Assembly: GCA_003254885.1 (NCBI GenBank)
Contig: QANT01004994.1
Span: 1-60,397 of the forward strand
DNA length: 60,397 nucleotides
Origin: Purshia tridentata
Taxonomy: Eukaryota; Streptophyta; Magnoliopsida; Rosales; Rosaceae
Direction: 5' to 3'
Both the position numbers and the translations under genes were made by a program. This document shows positions 54,393 through 60,397 of the stretch, piece by piece; the stretch's first letter is position 1, and the number at the start of each line of letters is the position of its first letter. Below the pieces are notes generated by a model. That model saw only the letters and a program-made list of their open reading frames with translations. It made no database searches and was not told the origin of the DNA.

Positions 54393-54710
54393 GGCTGCTG
54401 CTTTAGCCACCACTTCGGAGCTCAACAAATCAAAAATCTCAAAGGCACTAAACACACAACAACGCAAACGCAAACGCAAACGCAAACGCAGCGAGCTGAG
54501 AGAGAGAGAAACAAAGAGAGTACTGAGAAAATAAAATTCGAGGTCAGTCGTCTCAGTCAGTGCCGGAGTGACCGTACATTTCCGGCGACTCAGAATTGTC
54601 GGGCCTAACTTCCACGGCACGATCCTCTTCCAGCCTGCTTCGTCCTCAATCCACCACTGCTCTTCCTCTCCGGATCCAAGTTCTCGGCAGTCAATCTCAA
54701 TCTCCGGCAA
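54393..54710 (-). other. in-frame 5' extension / leader of LHW-like gene
   Basis: The reading frame of exon 1 stays open upstream for 318 bp to an ATG at 54710, which would add 106 residues beginning MPEIEIDCRELG. The usual family start, MGFLL at 54392, is preferred because LHW proteins begin there. The extra part contains low-complexity LRLRLRLR encoded by a hexanucleotide repeat. If transcription starts above 54710, this ATG would be the first one met. Confidence 0.5.
54461..54490. repeat. hexanucleotide (CGCAAA)n microsatellite
   Basis: Five units of AACGCA lie in the leader of the LHW-like gene, and their length changes would keep the upstream frame open. Confidence 0.92.
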
Positions 54711-56639
54711 GCCATGAATGTGATATAGAGTGAGAAAGAGAGAGAGAGTAAGAGCGCGACCTAGTGAGAGAAACCGAACGAAGCTGAAACGAGGAATCTA
54801 GAACCTACACTATTCCACAAGCCTCAAGCCTGTAGAAAGCCTCCATTTTTTTATTTTTCTTTTTGCAGCTGAAAAAAAAAACGTGAAGTTGAAGCGTCTC
54901 TCAGGAGAAAAACAGAAAATACGAGCTTGAGCGATGAGACTGTGTCACTGTGACAGTTCAGTTCTTCCTTTAGTGTCCAAAACGGTGTCGTTCGCTGTGG
55001 TGGAGTGATAGAGAGAGGTCGTGTTCGAGTGGTTGCTTCAGCTGTTGGCTTGGTGATGCTGCTGTTTTTGCCTGCGAAATTCTCTGTACTGTGTTGGAGT
55101 GCGCTAAAGTGCGCCACAATAAAGAGGCCAAGGGATTGGGCTTCTGTGACATGCCTGTTACGCTAGCAGCTGTCACAGTGTCACTGCCTCTGTTTGTTTT
55201 TTTTGTTTTTTGGGTCGCGTTTGAGTCATGTAATCGTTGTTGGGTCTGATGAATCTGAACAAATAAGGTAGTGCGGGTTGCTGTCGTGCTGACGAAAGAT
55301 TCAACTTTACCCTTATTCTTTTGTGAAATTACGGGAGTGGCAGTTTGAGGAGTCTGGCTGAGTGGAAAATCACGTGGAAGGCTGCGATTATATAGAAAAA
55401 TACAAGAGAAATATATTTTGTTTTTTTTTTTTTGTGTGGCAAGAATATTCATAAATCATCATTAATGATTAAAGTTGAGAAAAGGGCTATGATAAGAGAG
55501 ATTTGACTCTTTTCACCACTTTTTTGCTTTCTTTTTTATCATATTTTGACTTTAATTGCAAAATTGATTATGAACAGCTGTTTTTTTATTTTTTTTATTG
55601 AACAATAAGCTCATGTTTAGATTTATGTGAAAACACTCAATGTAACAGTGAAGAAACTTTAACAGTTCGATTCTTTATTTTCTCGTGGCAGAAAGTTAAT
55701 TACTCTTTTTTTTTTTCTTTTTTTTTTTGCCAAGAGAGAGTTGGATACTTGATTGTATGAAACACAATGATTTCCATCTCATCATGTGAAACATTTTCCT
55801 TAATATATGTAAAAACTGAAAATGTAGATTTATTTGGCTCATCATGAATGGCTTTCTTCTGCCAAAAGCACAAAATTACATTACCAATTTGGCATAGCAA
55901 TATAGTCACTCATGGCCAATATGAAGTCTCACCATCTACTAGCATGGCATGGTGAAGAAAAGTTGCAACCACATGATGTGTTGTATTTACTTTTCATTCT
56001 ATTGGTTGAGATGGAGTCAAGGTTGAAGCAAAGGTATCATTATTAATAAATTACTCATAATTCTAGCTTTTGAAAGATTTTAACTGGAAATTCAGTCAAA
56101 TAAAAGTTAAGTATAAACTCAAGCTATCAAAGAGATATTTATATCTAATGCATGCATGCAAAAGAGATTTGTGAGATCGTGAATTGATATATTGATTATA
56201 TATTTTGTTTATGGAAGCTACTAAAATTATCAAGGGTTATACAATGTGGAACCACTAGAATTGTCAACAAAATTTAAAAGACTAGCCAAATGGAAAGAGG
56301 CAATTCTAGTCAAATTAAAAAGTGGAATAATAAGAATCTATAGTTCAAATACCAAAATCAAAGATATTAAACCTTGATGGTTACCGGTGAGTGTTTTGAA
56401 ATATCTTAATTAAACTAATAAATATATATATGGCACAAGGTTTCCCCTATAAACTTGGTATTATGATTATAAAGAAATTTTTTCTCCTATCATAAATGTA
56501 GCCACATTTTTATAAGTACAGTTATTACATCAATGTGAGATTTATAGAATGTTGTCACTACATATTTACAAAGATTTAGATATGCAAATTTATAAAGATT
56601 ATCATATGGGTAAAAGCCCATCTCTAGAAGCGATTCATT
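54711..56639. other. LHW-like promoter region and intergenic DNA
   Basis: GA-rich sequence at 54730-54770 is probably near the transcription start of the minus-strand gene. An open frame on the minus strand at 54970-55452 has no recognisable domain. Beyond 55450 the sequence is AT-rich with poly(T) tracts. Confidence 0.5.
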
Positions 56640-57952
56640 GAATGATATAAAAGCACATCCCATTGTAGTTAAAGTGTCTTAAATATTAATTTCTTGAAGA
56701 AAATCCTTGAAGGATTTGGGGAAAAAAAATTGTCTCGGCCTAAAGATCAAGCATTGTGCAAACGAAATTTTGTCCATCAATCAACCTATATGGAAAAGAT
56801 TTTAATACGGATAAAGCACATATGTTAAGCATTCCAATAGTTGTCTAGTCTCTTAACAATGAGAAAAATCTGTTTTGTTCTAAAGAAGATAACGAAAAGA
56901 TCACTTGCTCGGAAAAGCCATACCTTAGTGTAATAGGTGCTTTATTATACTTAGCACAATATACTAAATCAGATATAGCTTTTTTTAGTAAATTTGTTAG
57001 CAAGATATAGCTCTGCCCCAATCTATAGACATTGGAATGCTTCTATATATCTCTTTGATGCGCACAAGGGCCACTCCTAAATCGGACATGTATTTACATG
57101 TGGAAATACAACAATCTCATGGAAGTCTAAAAAGCAAAGGTTGGTTGCTACATCTTCTAACTATTTAGAAATAATTGATGAAACTAGTCGAATGTGTTTG
57201 ACTAAGATCAGTAATTCATCATATTTGGAGCACATGTGATCTATTGCCAACAAACACTCCAACTGTTATATATGAAGAATGATGCTTGTATTGTTCAAAT
57301 AAAGAAATGATACATCAAAGGTGACAGGACCAAACACATATCACCAAAATTCTTCTACACACATGAACTTCAAAAAGGTTTGTATCAACTATACAAGCAA
57401 ACAAGTTGAAGCATGCAATCATCAGGGGAAGATCCTTGTCAAGAGGAGCATCACGAAGTATACTATTATGCACATACGCGCGTTATACTATTTTTCCTTC
57501 AAGAAGGTTTTTGTCCTACTAGGTTTTTCCTAACAAGGTTTTAACGAGACAACATATGCGCATCCACCACCATATCAATTTTTCATAATGTTGTACTATT
57601 TTTCCTTCACTTTGGTTTTTTCCCACTACGTTTTCCAAGCAATATTTTAATAAGGCAACTATTATTAATTGGCAGACATCTAAGGGGAGTGTTATAAATA
57701 TATGGATTAATCTAGATAACTACCATAATGTCCATAAGTTACGTATTTGAATGATTTGTAATATATGCTATAATAATCACATTTTGTGATTTGTAGCCTA
57801 TAATTTATGGGCATTATGATTATTGTCTTCATTATTTGTAAGTCTATATAAATAGGCAATTTAATGAGAAGTATAGGAACACTCTGAATTCTCTCTATTC
57901 CCTCTTATGCTCTCTCCATCTTTTATGTTGTTATTTTCTTTAGTTTTATAAC
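56640..57952 (+). mobile_element. Ty1/copia retrotransposon, 3' remnant
   Basis: Broken plus-strand frames follow the copia order. A decayed reverse transcriptase end comes first (SLKDLGKKNCLGLKIKH), then VIGALLYLAQYTKSDIAF-like sequence, RNase H pieces (GNTTISW-like, NDACIVQIKK) and YIKGDRTKHISPKFFYTHEL. A purine tract, CTAAGGGGAG, precedes an LTR at 57690-57952 (TGTTATAAATATATGG to TTTTATAACG) with a GTCTATATAAATAGG TATA-like box. Many stops are present. The 5' half and 5' LTR are missing. Confidence 0.82.
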
Positions 57953-58800
57953 GGTTCTCCAATTATAATATTTTTATAAGACATTGAATAATGATCATTA
58001 TTTTTACTTACTAAGTTGGTGTAACTCATGATACTACATATTTATTATTTTCAAGTAACAATTAAATTCTTGTAAAATGGGATGAACGTTTTCTTTAATT
58101 TAATAAACAATGTATAAACATTCTCTCTTTAATTTTCTTTAAATATAAGTATATTGCCTTTTTTTTGCAAGTCATAGTGAAGGCAAAATTATATGCTATA
58201 GAATAACCAATACAATTAACTATTGCTCCTTCCTTTTCCTAGCAAACAATATTGAAACCTTTGATATTTTCAAATCTTGTTAATCTATTCCATTTTTCTA
58301 TCCATTGTGAATTTATAACTTCTTAGAATAATAGAACCAAATACAGTGGATTTGGAGTCTAATTAAGATTATTCACTCATTGTGTATATATAACATGAAT
58401 GCCTCTTTCACATGTAACATACAAATATGTTTTGTTTAATTAAAATTATTTTATTTCAGATTGTTTCTCAGATAGACTAGTGATCCCACTACCAAAAATT
58501 GAGGACGAACCACCGCCTAAGGCCATGCCCAGAGCATAATCAGTGACAACTTGTTCTTCAGTATTATCGATCAAAATTCCTTTTTAACCTAATACTTAAT
58601 TTCCAAATGTTGTCCAATGCATCTTTTATAAGGTTCTGTTTTGTGTAACTTCTTTTTTAATACTGTAGATGTTTCTTCCAAGTTCCAACTAGTTGGTTAT
58701 CTATGGAAGCATAAATCAGTACAAAGTACAAACCGAAGCTCGACATTGTTCTTTTGGCAGAGTTCACAGAGCTCAACAGCTGGATGTCTCTTTATTGTCT
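57953..58800. other. AT-rich intergenic DNA
   Basis: No gene or element could be recognised. Confidence 0.55.
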
Positions 58801-59750
58801 CCAGAGTTATTATAGACTCCAATAAGCACTTTTTTTCTTTCTTTTTTTGGCCAGGGAGACTCCAATATATAAGCACTTAAACACCTTAAAAAAAATACAA
58901 TACAAAAATTTCATTTGTTCGTACAAACTTTTAAATACAAAAATAACGAAGTATATATATAATATAGTCTAAAATGCTTAAATTCTGTCTAACATGATAA
59001 AAAGGGATATTTTAAAGAGTATATATTTTAGTCCATATGATATTTTATTTTTTTATTCTTATCTTACTCAGTAATATGAGAACCGGTTGACTTAGACAAA
59101 CAGTTGCATCTGATTTTTAAATTTATAGCACGTAATTTTCACTGGATCACATGTTATGCGGCGTAAGCATCATAGACAATCTCCGAAGTTATTATAGGCT
59201 CCAAAAAGGGCATAAACACCTCAGAAAAAAATATATAATACAAAAATAACAAAGTATATATGTAATATAGTCTAAAATGCTTTAAAATGATCATCTAAAT
59301 TAACTCATATTTAAGCGTTCAATCTAAAATGGTAATAGGGAAATTTTAGAGAGTATTTTCGTCCACAAGATATTATATTCTTATCTTGCACAATAATGTG
59401 GCAATCGGTGGACTTGGTTGCATCCGATTTTTAAAATTGTAGCATGTGATTTTCACTCGGCTGCATGCTATGCTAAATAAACACCATAGACACTCCGGAG
59501 TTATATATTATAATAAGCGCTTAAACACCTTAGAAAAACAAAATACAAAAATCTCATATGCAAACTTTTAAATACAAAAATAACAAAGAATATATGTAAA
59601 ATAGTCTAAAATGCTTAAAAGGAATTATCTAAATTAGACAAACAGTTGGCAATCGATTGACTTAGACAAACAGTTACATCAGTAAAATTGTAGCATATGA
59701 TTTTCACTCGACTGCATGCTACGCACCGTAAGCATCATAGACGGTCTTCA
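58801..59750. repeat. degenerate tandem repeat, three units of about 320-380 bp
   Basis: The same series recurs from about 58805, 59187 and 59503. It reads AGTTATTATAGACTCC, then AAACACCTTA, AATACAAAAATAACAAAG, ATATAGTCTAAAATGCTTA, GTTGCATC and GATTTTCACT, and ends with GCATGCTA...ATAGAC. Units differ by indels, and the third is shorter. It is non-coding. Confidence 0.82.
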
Positions 59751-60280
59751 AGTCAGAGAAAATTTTGCTATAATTTTTTGTAGGATATATTCCAAGCTTA
59801 AATTTGATCTAGATTAACCATTTTGACACCGATTTGAAATTGACACATAGTTAATAGTCAATGTCAAACCCTACAATCTACATGATCTCAAATTGTAGAG
59901 TGGAATCCAAGGCCGGTCATGTCAATAATTGATTGTTTAGACATGCAATATTTCCTAATTAACATGCATGATAGTATTTGGCCAAAAAAAAAAAACATGC
60001 ATGATAGTAATTATATAAGATGATTAAAGTGTCCTTTCAAAAGTAGTAATCACTGATTTTCTTGTAACTTCACATCATAGGAAAATTCAATAGTGAAGAG
60101 TAAACAATGGTAGCTATAGCCAGGGAAGTGAGAGACAAAACTAAGGTTTTTGGTCTTAACTTTTGGGTTATTGGACCTAAGTTGTTAAATTTTGAAATTT
60201 TCGGTCAAATTTTGCCGAAAATTTCGTTTTTTAGGGGTATGAAAATTTTAACAACCTATTAATTTTTCGCCGAAATTTCT

Positions 60281-60352
60281 GAAATTATCAAAATTTTGCC
60301 GAAATCACCGAAATTATCGAAATTTTGCCGAAATCATCGAAATTATCGAAAT
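60281..60352. repeat. 29-bp tandem repeat (GAAATTATC...GCCGAAATC)
   Basis: GAAATTATC starts at 60281, 60310 and 60339. A looser TTTTGCCGAAA pattern extends back to about 60205. The array stops before the window end. Confidence 0.85.
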
Positions 60353-60397
60353 TTCGGCCACCACCAGATCTGATCTGACCTGTAATTACCATTTTGC

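Noticed and set aside
54970..55452. 160-codon minus-strand open frame upstream of the LHW-like gene
   Set aside because: No recognisable domain, Ser/Thr/Gln-rich simple composition, and it overlaps the likely promoter.

Overview
This is plant nuclear DNA, AT-rich, with introns using GT/AG borders and many transposons. The gene set (peroxisomal thiolase with a PTS2 signal, a LONESOME HIGHWAY-type bHLH factor, a P-class PPR protein, caffeoyl-CoA O-methyltransferase-like genes) is that of a dicot. The general look suggests a woody rosid, perhaps Rosaceae, but that last step is an impression and was not tested. There are no prokaryotic features.

Layout. 1-4.2 kb: AT-rich intergenic DNA. 4.2-9.3 kb: a palindromic MITE, a long-TIR element, a 51-bp tandem repeat, and the 3' part of a Mutator-like element (MULE) with a broken transposase on the minus strand. 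9.29-14.45 kb: a Ty3/gypsy LTR retrotransposon (minus strand) with an intact 1485-codon polyprotein. 14.5-21.5 kb: a tandem O-methyltransferase cluster on the plus strand, comprising a 5'-truncated pseudogene, an intact gene, an exon-5 fragment and a second intact gene. It arose by direct duplication of a segment of about 3.2 kb. 23.6-27.5 kb: the KAT2-type 3-ketoacyl-CoA thiolase gene (minus, 14 exons). 28.4-31 kb: a PIF/Harbinger-like element with a TTA target duplication and a 1.7-kb hAT-like element with a perfect 8-bp target duplication. 33.4-35.0 kb: a single-exon PPR gene (minus). 35.9-43.9 kb: retrotransposon debris, a MULE-type MITE with a perfect 9-bp target duplication, tandem LTRs and more MITEs. 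47.6-54.4 kb: the LHW-like bHLH gene (minus, 10 exons). 56.6-60.4 kb: a decayed Ty1/copia element and tandem repeats.

The four working loci act in separate processes: methylation of catechol-type CoA esters, peroxisomal beta-oxidation, organelle RNA processing and vascular patterning. They are ordinary neighbours and not a cluster. I found no new multi-gene system. The most informative structures are the O-methyltransferase duplication with a readable breakpoint and a dated MITE insertion, the gypsy element whose two flanks and LTRs do not match, and the long in-frame 5' extension of the LHW-like gene. Exon borders were set by eye from splice signals, frame continuity and family similarity. 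No database search was possible.
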